The translations under genes were made by a program, and so were the position numbers. Of a stretch of DNA of 39,674 bases, positions 8,195 to 15,445 are shown piece after piece; the first letter of the stretch is position 1, and each line of letters starts with the position of its first letter. The DNA is taken from positions 1 to 39,674 of the forward strand of contig CAJOFL010000013.1 in NCBI GenBank assembly GCA_905233895.1, written 5' to 3'. The DNA is from an uncultured Bacteroidales bacterium. GTDB taxonomy: Bacteria; Bacteroidota; Bacteroidia; Bacteroidales; P3. Below the pieces are notes generated by a model. The model was given only the letters and a program-made list of their open reading frames with translations. It did no database searches and was not told the DNA's origin.

Positions 8195-8282
8195 AATGCG
8201 TTAATGTGTGAATGCGTGAATGTGTGAATGCGTTAATGTGTGAATGTGTTAATGTGTTAATGCGTTAATGTGTTAGTGCGTT
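8195..8282. repeat. Octamer tandem array, 11 units, in the leader of the Na/Pi transporter gene
   Basis: Eleven in-register 8-bp units, plus-strand variants AATGCGTT, AATGTGTG, AATGCGTG, AATGTGTT and a last AGTGCGTT. It begins 3 nt outside the start codon at 8191 and lies between that start and the predicted promoter at 8328, so it is transcribed as 5' leader. Confidence 0.95.
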
Positions 8283-8284
8283 GA

Positions 8285-8312
8285 TTCTCAACTCTCAATT
8301 CTCAATTCTCAA
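8285..8312 (-). repeat. Heptamer array (TTGAGAA on the minus strand), 4 units
   Basis: Four 7-bp units, read on the minus strand as TTGAGAA, TTGAGAA, TTGAGAG, TTGAGAA. The same heptamer precedes birA (9807-9834) and the C69 dipeptidase (10592-10626), each time in the sense orientation of the downstream gene. Confidence 0.9.
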
Positions 8313-8327
8313 TTAAAATTGTTGCTG

Positions 8328-8335
8328 CAAAAGTA
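8328..8335 (-). promoter_or_regulatory. Bacteroidetes -7 box for the Na/Pi transporter gene
   Basis: Minus-strand TACTTTTG matches TAnnTTTG. A TTTG (plus-strand CAAA at 8352-8355) lies 16 nt upstream, shorter than the usual 19-21. The predicted leader is about 130 nt and contains both repeat arrays. Confidence 0.55.
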
Positions 8336-8398
8336 CGAAGATAAGAGCCACCAAATTGTTACGTTTTTGTTAAGTTTTTCCATTTTCCAATTTTTTTG

Positions 8399-8406
8399 TA
8401 TATTTG
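8399..8406 (+). promoter_or_regulatory. Bacteroidetes -7 box for pyrH
   Basis: TATATTTG matches TAnnTTTG and lies 60 nt before the pyrH ATG. A T-rich stretch (8375-8380) occupies the -33 position without a perfect TTTG. Confidence 0.55.
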
Positions 8407-8466
8407 CTGGTTGCAATTGAATGCACAAAAGCCAACAAAAAACTGTAAGACAATAAAATAATACCT

Positions 8467-9171
8467 ATGAAATACAAGAGAATCCTGTTGAAACTGAGTG
8501 GCGAGTCGCTTATGGGCTCGCAGAGCTACGGCATCGACCCGAAGATGCTGGAGCAGTATGCCGCCGACATCAAGGGGGCGGTGGAGCGCGGCTGCCAGGT
8601 GGCTATCGTCATCGGCGGCGGCAATATCTTCCGCGGCCTCAGCGGTGCCGCCACGGGCATGGACCGTGTGCAGGGCGACTATATGGGTATGATGGCCACC
8701 CTCATCAACAGCATGGCCCTCCAGGCCGAGCTGGAGAAGCAGGGCCTGAAGACCGAACTGCTCGGCGGCCTCGCCATCGAGCCTATCTGCAAGGCCATGA
8801 GCCGCCGCCGCGCCAAAGAGGCAATGGCCGAAGGACGCGTGGTGCTTATAGGCGGCGGCACGGGCAACCCCTTCTTCACCACCGACACCGCCTCGACACT
8901 CCGCGCCGTGGAGATTGAGGCCGACGCGATACTGAAAGGCACACGCGTGGACGGCGTCTACACCGCCGACCCCGAGAAGGACCCGACAGCCACCAAATAC
9001 CAGACCCTGAGCTACGGCGAGGCGCTGGAGAAGAAACTCAAAATCATGGACCTCACCGCCTTTGCATTGGCCGAGAGCAACAACCTGCCCATCTATGTGT
9101 TCGACATGAACAAGCCGGGCAACCTGCTGAGAGTGGTGGAGGGCGAAGAGATAGGAACTTTGGTCTCCTAA
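8467..9171 (+). CDS. pyrH: UMP kinase
   Basis: 234 residues, the normal length for bacterial PyrH, a hexameric amino-acid-kinase-fold enzyme that phosphorylates UMP to UDP in the cytoplasm. Visible motifs are KLSGE at 9-13, the glycine-rich GGGN at 50-53, GGTGNPFFTTD at 130-140 and DGVYTADP at 162-169, which build the nucleotide and UMP sites. The start ATG fits the family start exactly, and no Shine-Dalgarno precedes it. It is followed 71 nt later by frr, a pairing common in bacteria; birA and two more genes continue on the same strand, so it probably heads an operon. Confidence 0.97.
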   Translation: MKYKRILLKLSGESLMGSQSYGIDPKMLEQYAADIKGAVERGCQVAIVIGGGNIFRGLSGAATGMDRVQGDYMGMMATLINSMALQAELEKQGLKTELLGGLAIEPICKAMSRRRAKEAMAEGRVVLIGGGTGNPFFTTDTASTLRAVEIEADAILKGTRVDGVYTADPEKDPTATKYQTLSYGEALEKKLKIMDLTAFALAESNNLPIYVFDMNKPGNLLRVVEGEEIGTLVS

Positions 9172-9242
9172 CTCACTACGTTTCACGGGGAACAAAAGTT
9201 ACAAACAATTTATCAACAGCACAATATAAAACATCCAATACA

Positions 9243-9806
9243 ATGAACGATTTATCGAAAGCCTGCCTCGACGAGGCAAAGAACAGTATGCAGAGCGCGC
9301 TGAAGTTCCTCGACCTGGAACTGGCCAAGATCCGTGCCGGCAAGGCCAATCCCGGTATGCTGGACGGCGTGAAGGTGGACTACTATGGCACGATGACCGA
9401 AATCAGCCAGGTGGCCAACATCAACACTCCCGACGCCCGCAGCATAGTGATCCAGCCCTGGGAGAAGACCCTCGTGGGCGCCATCAACAAAGCCATCCTC
9501 GACGCCAACCTCGGATTCACCCCGCGCCATGAGGGCGACATCCTCCGCATCGTCATCCCGCCGCTCACCGAAGAGCGCCGCAAGGAGCTTTGCAAGTCGG
9601 CCCACACCGAGGTGGAGAACAGCAAGGTGAACATCCGCAACGCCCGCCGCAACGTGATGGACAAGGTGAAAAAACTGAAGGACAAATCGGTTCCCGAAGA
9701 CGAGGTGAAGCAGGTGGAGAAAGAGCTGCAGGACATCACCGACAAGCATATCGCCGAGTGCGACAAGATTTTCGCCGCCAAGGAGAAAGAGATAATGAGC
9801 ATCTAA
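9243..9806 (+). CDS. frr: Ribosome recycling factor
   Basis: 187 residues, standard for RRF, which with EF-G splits post-termination ribosomes. Typical segments are the helical start, RAGKANPGML near 31-40, VDYYGTMTEISQVANI at 45-60, and a long C-terminal helix rich in Lys and Glu. The stop codon is followed immediately, with no spacer base, by the TTGAGAA heptamer array that also supplies the probable birA start. EF-G, its partner, is encoded at 34352-36439 in this window. Confidence 0.97.
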   Translation: MNDLSKACLDEAKNSMQSALKFLDLELAKIRAGKANPGMLDGVKVDYYGTMTEISQVANINTPDARSIVIQPWEKTLVGAINKAILDANLGFTPRHEGDILRIVIPPLTEERRKELCKSAHTEVENSKVNIRNARRNVMDKVKKLKDKSVPEDEVKQVEKELQDITDKHIAECDKIFAAKEKEIMSI

Positions 9807-9834
9807 TTGAGAATTGAGAATTGAGAATTGAGAA
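9807..9834 (+). repeat. Heptamer array TTGAGAA, 4 perfect units
   Basis: Four exact 7-bp units beginning at the base after the frr stop codon. The third unit (9821) provides an in-frame TTG used as the probable birA start. The other three TTGs are out of frame. Confidence 0.95.
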
Positions 9835-10579
9835 TTCAATCTTCAAGATTCATAAGTTAGATTCTGTCGATTCCACCAACCGGTACTGCGAGGCACTTGA
9901 CCTGGCGGAAGTGGAGGATTTCACCTGCTACTGGGCCCTGGAGCAGACCGCCGGCATCGGACAGCGGGGAAACCACTGGGAGAGCGCCCCGGGCGAGAAC
10001 CTCACCTTCAGCCTGGTGCTGAAACCCCACTGGCTGAAGGCCGCAGAGCAGTTCAAACTGACCGAAGCGCTGTCGCTGGGGGTGGTGGATTGCCTAAAAG
10101 GGATAAAGGGGCTAAAAGGGCCAAAAGGGCTAAAGGGTGTTATAAAGTGGCCAAATGATGTATACGTCGGCGGAGGCAAGATTTGCGGGATGCTGGTGAG
10201 CAACCGGCTGGCGGGTGAGAAGATTGCAACGGCCATCTGTGGCATAGGACTTAACGTGAACCAACGGGAGTTCCCCAACTGGGTACCCCACCCCACCTCG
10301 CTAGGCCTGCTGACCGGCGAAACTTACGAACTGGAACCCATGCTAAACCGGCTGCTGGAATGTCTGCACCGCCGATATGACGAGTTGCACGCGGGGAAAG
10401 ACCTGGAACCGGAATACCTTGAAAACCTGATGAACTTAGGGCAGCCGGCCCGCTACCGCCACGAAGGCCGCGAACTGACGGCCACCATCACCGGAGTGGA
10501 TGCCCACGGACGGCTGCTGCTGACCACAGATAATGGAGAAAAGATAGTTTGTGCGATGAAAGAGATAGAGTTTATCTAG
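9821..10579 (+). CDS. birA: Biotin--[acetyl-CoA-carboxylase] ligase
   Basis: 252 residues from the TTG at 9821. There is no N-terminal helix-turn-helix, so this is a monofunctional (group I) ligase that attaches biotin to the carboxyl-carrier protein through biotinyl-AMP. Motifs are DSVDSTN near the start, EQTAGIGQRGNHWES (the biotinyl-AMP loop in its Bacteroidetes form), KWPNDVYVGGGKICGML and GIGLNVN. No ATG fits the family start; the TTG lies inside the heptamer array, and the conserved part begins about nine residues later, so the exact start is uncertain. Residues 92-106 read LKGIKGLKGPKGLKG, encoded by five tandem 9-bp units just before KWPND, where relatives have a shorter unrelated loop. 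The frame stays open, so the enzyme is probably functional. Confidence 0.93.
   Translation: MRIENSIFKIHKLDSVDSTNRYCEALDLAEVEDFTCYWALEQTAGIGQRGNHWESAPGENLTFSLVLKPHWLKAAEQFKLTEALSLGVVDCLKGIKGLKGPKGLKGVIKWPNDVYVGGGKICGMLVSNRLAGEKIATAICGIGLNVNQREFPNWVPHPTSLGLLTGETYELEPMLNRLLECLHRRYDELHAGKDLEPEYLENLMNLGQPARYRHEGRELTATITGVDAHGRLLLTTDNGEKIVCAMKEIEFI
10094..10138 (+). repeat. Intragenic 9-bp array inside birA, 5 units
   Basis: Units CTAAAAGGG, ATAAAGGGG, CTAAAAGGG, CCAAAAGGG, CTAAAGGGT. In frame they encode five collagen-like tripeptides (L/I/P-K-G). Because the unit is 9 bp, unit gain or loss keeps the frame. Confidence 0.92.
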
Positions 10580-10591
10580 CAGGGCTAGAAA

Positions 10592-10626
10592 TTGAGAATT
10601 GAGAGTTGAGAATTGAGAATTTAGAA
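10592..10626 (+). repeat. Heptamer array upstream of the C69 dipeptidase, 5 units
   Basis: TTGAGAA, TTGAGAG, TTGAGAA, TTGAGAA, TTTAGAA, ending 6 nt before the ATG at 10633. It occupies most of the birA to C69 spacer. Confidence 0.92.
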
Positions 10627-10632
10627 CTAATT

Positions 10633-12345
10633 ATGAAGAAGATAATCATTGTTTTGTTGCTGGCGGCCGGTGTACCGGCAATGGCCTGCACCAACCTGAT
10701 TGTGTCGAAGGGGGCTTCGGCCGACGGCAGCACCTTCATCACCTACGCCGCCGACAGCCACACACGCTACGGACAGTTGCGCTACTGCCCCGCCGCCGAC
10801 CACGAACCCAGCGAGACGCTGAAGCTATACAACTACGGAAGCCTAAAATTCCAGATTGAGATACCGCAGCCGGCACATACCTACCAGGTGGTGGGCTTCA
10901 TCAACGAGCACCAGCTGGCAATGGGCGAGACCACCTGGGGCGGCCGTGCGGAACTGGAACACGGGAGCGGCGAGGGCATCGACTACGGCAACCTTATCTA
11001 CCTCGCACTGCAACGCGCCCGCAACTGCCGCGAAGCCATCAAGGTGATGCACGAGCTGGTGAGCACCTACGGCTACTCGGACGGCGGCGAGAGTTTCTCC
11101 ATTGCCGACCCCAACGAGGTGTGGATTTACGAGATTATCGGCAAAGGCAACTACGAGCAAGGAGCCGTATGGGTGGCGCGACGCGTACCCGACGGATACA
11201 TCTGCGGTCACGCCAACCAGGCCCGCATCACCACCTTCCCCCAGGAAAAAGACAACAAGTCTACGAAACAACGAGACAACAAGTCTTTTGGAAAGAGCAT
11301 CAGCAGCAAGCATATCGACAAGATATTCGACCCTGAGGTGGAATGCGTCTATAGCGAGGATGTAATCTCGTTTGCCCGCAAGCAGGGATTTTACACGGGC
11401 ACCGATGCCGCCTTCTCCTATGCCGACACCTACAACCCGCTGACTTTCTCCGGCCTCCGCGCCTGCGAGGCACGTGTGTATGCGATGTTCAACCGCTGTG
11501 CCGACGGGATGAAGAAATACGAGGCTTACGCCATGGGCGACGCCACCGCCGAGCGGCTGCCGCTGTGGGTGAAACCCAACCGGAAACTCAGCGTGAAAGA
11601 CTGCATGGAACTGATGCGCGACCACTTCGAGGGTACGCCGATGGACATGACGCAGGATGTCGGCGCCGGCCCCTTCCACTGCCCCTACCGCTGGCGCCCG
11701 ATGGGCTTCGAGGTGGACGGACAGAAGTACGTCCACGAACGCGCCATCTCGACCCAGCAGACAGGCTTCTCGTTCGTGGCGCAGTGCCGCGGATGGCTGC
11801 CGTCGAAACTGGGCGGCGTGATATGGTTCGGAGTGGACGACACCTACTCGACCGTATATTGCCCCATATACTGCGGTGTGACGCAGGTGCCCATCTGTTT
11901 CGAAGAGGGCAACGGAAGCATGTCGAAATACAGCGAGACGGCCGCCTTCTGGCTCTTCAACCGCGTGAGCAACTTCTGCTACCTGCGCTATGACTCGATG
12001 ATTGTCGACGTGCGCCGTGTGCAGGGTGAATTGGAGAGCGACTTCATCGGCGACGAGGCAAGCCACTGCAAGCGCTGGGCACAGGAGGACAACGACCGCC
12101 GCCTGGTGGGCGAACTGAACCGCTTCAGCAACCAGCAAGCCGAGAAGATGATGCGCCGCTGGAAAGAGCTCGACCAGCTGCTACTCATGAAATATATCGA
12201 CGGCAACATCAAGAGCGTAGACAACGGCCGCATCAAGACCACCCCGACGGGAGTCGTCACCGGCATCAAGCAGCCCCCCTACCCCGCCTGGTTCTACCGC
12301 CAGATAGTGGACGACAAGGGAGAAATATTAAAGGTTAAAGAATAA
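10633..12345 (+). CDS. C69-family dipeptidase, secreted
   Basis: 570 residues from the ATG at 10633; an upstream in-frame TTG in the heptamer array would add nine residues but breaks the signal peptide pattern. The start MKKIIIVLLLAAGVPAMA is a signal peptide ending directly before Cys19. In C69 Ntn-hydrolases the N-terminal Cys is the nucleophile, and here the segment is CTNLIVSKGASADGST as in PepD-like enzymes. Cleavage by signal peptidase could itself expose the catalytic Cys; lipoprotein processing at this Cys is a less likely alternative. Family members hydrolyse dipeptides. Residues 207-220 (DNKSTKQRDNKSFG) are encoded by degenerate octamers and look like an insertion between FPQEK and the conserved YSEDVISFA segment. 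It sits between birA and an unknown gene, probably in one transcript. Confidence 0.9.
   Translation: MKKIIIVLLLAAGVPAMACTNLIVSKGASADGSTFITYAADSHTRYGQLRYCPAADHEPSETLKLYNYGSLKFQIEIPQPAHTYQVVGFINEHQLAMGETTWGGRAELEHGSGEGIDYGNLIYLALQRARNCREAIKVMHELVSTYGYSDGGESFSIADPNEVWIYEIIGKGNYEQGAVWVARRVPDGYICGHANQARITTFPQEKDNKSTKQRDNKSFGKSISSKHIDKIFDPEVECVYSEDVISFARKQGFYTGTDAAFSYADTYNPLTFSGLRACEARVYAMFNRCADGMKKYEAYAMGDATAERLPLWVKPNRKLSVKDCMELMRDHFEGTPMDMTQDVGAGPFHCPYRWRPMGFEVDGQKYVHERAISTQQTGFSFVAQCRGWLPSKLGGVIWFGVDDTYSTVYCPIYCGVTQVPICFEEGNGSMSKYSETAAFWLFNRVSNFCYLRYDSMIVDVRRVQGELESDFIGDEASHCKRWAQEDNDRRLVGELNRFSNQQAEKMMRRWKELDQLLLMKYIDGNIKSVDNGRIKTTPTGVVTGIKQPPYPAWFYRQIVDDKGEILKVKE
11251..11290 (+). repeat. Intragenic octamer array inside the C69 dipeptidase gene, 5 degenerate units
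   Basis: Units GACAACAA, GTCTACGA, AACAACGA, GACAACAA, GTCTTTTG. They resemble the AAGTCTAC and CAACGAGT octamers found near tRNA-Ser. As the unit is 8 bp, unit changes would shift the reading frame. Confidence 0.7.
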
Positions 12346-12381
12346 CTAGCATTGCTAGTAGTGCTAGCCTTGCTAGAAAAA
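12346..12381 (+). repeat. Nonamer array (CTAGCNNNN family), 4 units
   Basis: CTAGCATTG, CTAGTAGTG, CTAGCCTTG, CTAGAAAAA, starting at the base after the C69 stop codon and ending 10 nt before the next ATG. Longer arrays of this family lie at 38022-38067 and 38691-38764. Confidence 0.88.
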
Positions 12382-12391
12382 ATCAAATACT

Positions 12392-13066
12392 ATGGAACTG
12401 AAAGAATCGTTGAAAGATCTTGTGTTCAACAAGAGCGAACTGAAGCAGAGCGTCTACCAAGCCACCCGCGAAGCCTTCGGTCTCTTCCGCGAGAACACAC
12501 GCCAACTGATAGAACTCTTCCGCCAGAAATGCCGCGAAGAGGGCAAGGAGGTGGCCTTCGAGTTCACCGACCGCGGCGACTTCGAGTTCGAAGTGAAGTT
12601 CGCCGGCGATATATTGCTCTTCATGATGCACACCAACGTGTTCGAATTCTCACGCGACCACCAGGTAATGAAAACGCCCTATGTGAGGGAGGACCAGAGA
12701 CGGAGTTATTGCGGTGTTATCCACATCTACAACTTCCTGGCCGACTCGTTCGCCTACCAGCGCGACAACGACCTGGGCTATATGATTGGAAGAGTGTTCG
12801 TAAACCACGAAAGCCACTACTTCATCGAGGGCAAGCGCGAACTGGGCATGTTGTACACAAACTTCAATACATCAGTGATTAACAGCGATACGGTGCAGGG
12901 AATCATAGAGTCGGCTATCGAGTACACCACCAATTTTGATCTTTTGACCCCTCCGTATGACGAAGTCAAACTTGTATCGGTGGGTGAGATGCGCACCAAT
13001 TTCGACAAAAAAACACTCGTCACCGGCAAGCGCTTAGGCTTTCGTTTCCAAGCAGATAACGAATAA
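12392..13066 (+). CDS. Conserved protein of unknown function
   Basis: 224 residues, not recognised. No signal peptide or membrane segment is present, so it is probably cytoplasmic. The first 50 residues are strongly helical and charged, followed by alternating strands (VAFEFTDRGDFEFEVKFAGD at about 50-70), a central segment with several aromatic residues (about 107-150) and a C-terminal part ending GKRLGFRFQADNE. It looks like a compact single-domain protein of the kind shared among Bacteroidales. It shares the strand of pyrH-frr-birA-C69 and is 46 nt downstream, the gap being filled by the nonamer array. It is followed by the tRNA-Glu promoter, so it is probably the last gene of that transcript. 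No function is proposed. Confidence 0.8.
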   Translation: MELKESLKDLVFNKSELKQSVYQATREAFGLFRENTRQLIELFRQKCREEGKEVAFEFTDRGDFEFEVKFAGDILLFMMHTNVFEFSRDHQVMKTPYVREDQRRSYCGVIHIYNFLADSFAYQRDNDLGYMIGRVFVNHESHYFIEGKRELGMLYTNFNTSVINSDTVQGIIESAIEYTTNFDLLTPPYDEVKLVSVGEMRTNFDKKTLVTGKRLGFRFQADNE

Positions 13067-13103
13067 GAAAAGGAAGATATTAACCGCACATGGTGAAAAA
13101 AAT

Positions 13104-13134
13104 TTTGCCATGTCAGAAAATGTTCGTACTTTTG
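13104..13134 (+). promoter_or_regulatory. Strong Bacteroidetes promoter for tRNA-Glu and rpsT
   Basis: TTTG at 13104-13107, 19-nt spacer, TACTTTTG at 13127-13134. It nearly duplicates the tRNA-Ser promoter (27 of 33 positions). Predicted start is about 13141, 35 nt before the tRNA. Confidence 0.85.
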
Positions 13135-13175
13135 CACCCGCTTTTTGAGCGATTAAAAGGCGAAAAAATAGCGAT

Positions 13176-13253
13176 GCCGCGTTCGTCTAGTCGGCCTAGG
13201 ACGTAAGATTTTCATTCTTAAAATCGCGGGTTCGAATCCCGCACGCGGTACCA
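13176..13253 (+). tRNA. tRNA-Glu (anticodon TTC)
   Basis: Acceptor GCCGCGT / ACGCGGT with one G-U at the first pair, discriminator A and encoded CCA at 13251-13253. Anticodon stem TAAGA / TCTTA is perfect around loop TTTTCAT (anticodon UUC). T arm GCGGG-TTCGAAT-CCCGC is perfect. It lies 38 nt upstream of rpsT and probably shares its promoter and terminator. Confidence 0.95.
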
Positions 13254-13291
13254 ACAAAACAAAGAACAAGAATAAGAACAATTAACGAAAA

Positions 13292-13543
13292 ATGGCACAC
13301 CACAAGTCTGCAAAGAAAAGAATTCGCTCGAGCGAAAAAAGAAGAGTAGAGAACAGATACTACGCCAAGACCATGCGTAACGCCCTGCGCGACTTCCGCG
13401 CACTGGAAGACAAGGCCGTCGCCACCGAGCGCCTGCCTAAGATGGTCTCCATCATCGACAAGCTGGCCAAGCGTTCTGTGATCCACAAGAACAAGGCTTC
13501 GAACCTCAAATCGAAGCTCATGCGCCAGGTCAATGCTATGTAA
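13292..13543 (+). CDS. rpsT: 30S ribosomal protein bS20
   Basis: 83 residues, normal for bS20. It begins [18 protein letters not shown], the typical basic start, and is helical throughout with the conserved [16 protein letters not shown] near the end. It binds 16S rRNA early in 30S assembly. It follows tRNA-Glu by 38 nt and precedes a strong terminator, giving a compact tRNA-rpsT unit. Confidence 0.97.
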   Translation: MAHHKSAKKRIRSSEKRRVENRYYAKTMRNALRDFRALEDKAVATERLPKMVSIIDKLAKRSVIHKNKASNLKSKLMRQVNAM

Positions 13544-13563
13544 CATTACCGGCTGAAAGCTCG

Positions 13564-13597
13564 AGCCGATTGTCGCCACCACGACAGTCGGCTTTTT
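13564..13597 (+). terminator. Rho-independent terminator after rpsT
   Basis: A 12-bp stem with one G-U (AGCCGATTGTCG / CGACAGTCGGCT), loop CCACCA, then five T. It lies 21 nt after the stop codon and 22 nt before the next start. No promoter motif fits between it and the lipoprotein gene at 13619, so that gene may rely on read-through or an unrecognised promoter. Confidence 0.88.
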
Positions 13598-13618
13598 GCG
13601 TTTAAGAAACATACCTCC

Positions 13619-15445
13619 ATGAAAGGCTACAAGTATATAATACCGGCGCTGCTGGCAATCGCGCTGACAGCGACCTCGTGCCGTCACGAAGAGGGCGACA
13701 CCGTGCTGCAACTGCGGGCCGAAGCCCTCGGCGGAAACCACAAGATGGCCGTGGAGGGTATAAACGCATCGTGGTGCAGCGGCGACTCGGTGTGGATTAA
13801 TGGCAGCTCCTACCGCATCAATATCGAGAACGGCCGTGCCAACACACTGGTGCCGCATCCCAACACCAACATATACAACGCTGTATTCCCCGCCTCGATA
13901 GTGCTCAACGAAAGCACGGTACGCCTGCCGGCGGAGTACCACTACACCACCGATGGCGCCGGCCGCCAGTTGCTGAACCTGCCGATGGCCACATCATTGG
14001 CCACATCAGAAGGAACAGAGCTGTTCTTCCGCCACCTCACCGGCGCACTGATAGTGAAATTCGTCAACCGCAAGGTGGACACAACAGTGGTGCTGGACCG
14101 CATAACGGTGACAAGCAGCCTTTACGCCATAAGTGGAGAGCGGAGCACCGACACCCTACAGGGGCCCATAACCGCTAACAACGCTGCCGACCGCAGCGTG
14201 ACCATGTACTTCGACCGTCAGGTGACAAACGTGGCGCCCGACGACACCGTCGCTGTAATGATTCCCGTGGCACCTGTAGGAAACAGCAACCAATTCACAA
14301 TCGAGGTGTGTTCACACTTCGAAGGTAAACGGTACACCGTAAGCAATACCCAGCAAAGCAGCAACCCCCTCGGTCGCAACAAACTAGGCTACGCCTATAT
14401 GGTGGCAGTCACCCAAACGCCATCTGAATTTCTCTTCCCATACACAAGCCAGCAAAGCATCGTAACACTACACATAAACACTGCCAGTGACTTCATTCTA
14501 ATGCAGAAAGCCATAAACGAAGGTTGGCGGAGCCCTGAAAACCAATTATATTCAACACTTCAATATGCCATAGATAACAACATTGATATGTCTGGCTATG
14601 AAATCGAACCAATATCTGGATTTACTGGCGCCAAGTTCGATGGTGGCAGCCATACAATAAGCAACCTGACAATCAACAGCACATCATCAGAATATTGCGC
14701 ACTATTCGAAACAATAGGCACTTCTACTCAAATCTCAAATTTAACGTTACGGAATGTATCCTTAAAATCAAATTATAACACCGATATCTTATATGTAAGT
14801 GCGCTTGCTGGACAATCATCCGGCACAAACACCATAAGCAACTGCAACATTAGCATTAATGGGATACAGATATCTGGAACGACAAGTAGTCGGCTTTGTT
14901 TTGGAGGTTTTGCGGCAAAATCATCGTCACTAACCCTAAACGGATGCAGTTTCTCTGGAGCAGATTCCCTCGCCCCAAACTGCATTATACGGTTTGGCGG
15001 ATTTATCGGCGAAGTAAGTGACAATAATAATTTGTCAATAACCGCATCAAATTGTAAAATTGGTAATTGCAACTTCACTATTGTCTCCAATGGAGGGCAA
15101 TATGTTGGTGGATTGATTGGTGACAGCAAGAGTGCTTCTGTAAATATTACAGGATGTAACTTCAACATAAACCTAATAACTCAAAACACAACAGCAACCC
15201 TTCGGGCCGGAGGATTGATTGGAAACCTAAGCACTTCCTCCTCATATACTTTTGCTGTTAACAACGACACCATAAGTGGATCTATTGACCCAGGAAACTC
15301 CTCAAATACAAATATTGGCACTTTATATGGGAGAGGCAAAGCCTATACGAATTATCAGATTAATAATTACATTATAGGCAATTTTGATATACCAGACAAA
15401 AGTTATCACAATCCCTCTGGTTATCCATCAACACAATCCAAATGA
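13619..15445 (+). CDS. Fimbrillin-like lipoprotein with beta-helix/GLUG-like C-terminal half
   Basis: 608 residues. Signal peptide with lipobox ATSC and acylated Cys21, followed by RHEEGD. Residues about 25-270 resemble the fimbrillin / Mfa-like lipoproteins of Bacteroidales (phrases such as WCSGDSVWINGSSYRI and LFFRHLTGALIVKF), a fold used by pilus or surface adhesion proteins. From about residue 275 the protein changes to short repeated glycine- and Asn/Ser-rich units of the GLUG type (LAGQSSG, FGGFAAKSS, FGGFIGEVS, VGGLIGDSK, AGGLIGNLS), consistent with a beta-helix. The DNA composition changes at the same place (about 14420): GC-rich codons before, AT-rich after. Its stop overlaps the next start (ATGA at 15442), so the amidase is probably translationally coupled. 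The role is inferred as surface adhesion or glycan contact. Confidence 0.75.
   Translation: MKGYKYIIPALLAIALTATSCRHEEGDTVLQLRAEALGGNHKMAVEGINASWCSGDSVWINGSSYRINIENGRANTLVPHPNTNIYNAVFPASIVLNESTVRLPAEYHYTTDGAGRQLLNLPMATSLATSEGTELFFRHLTGALIVKFVNRKVDTTVVLDRITVTSSLYAISGERSTDTLQGPITANNAADRSVTMYFDRQVTNVAPDDTVAVMIPVAPVGNSNQFTIEVCSHFEGKRYTVSNTQQSSNPLGRNKLGYAYMVAVTQTPSEFLFPYTSQQSIVTLHINTASDFILMQKAINEGWRSPENQLYSTLQYAIDNNIDMSGYEIEPISGFTGAKFDGGSHTISNLTINSTSSEYCALFETIGTSTQISNLTLRNVSLKSNYNTDILYVSALAGQSSGTNTISNCNISINGIQISGTTSSRLCFGGFAAKSSSLTLNGCSFSGADSLAPNCIIRFGGFIGEVSDNNNLSITASNCKIGNCNFTIVSNGGQYVGGLIGDSKSASVNITGCNFNINLITQNTTATLRAGGLIGNLSTSSSYTFAVNNDTISGSIDPGNSSNTNIGTLYGRGKAYTNYQINNYIIGNFDIPDKSYHNPSGYPSTQSK

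Noticed and set aside
10843..12138. 431-codon minus-strand frame opposite the C69 dipeptidase
   Set aside because: Antisense shadow; the plus-strand gene has a signal peptide, catalytic Cys and family motifs.
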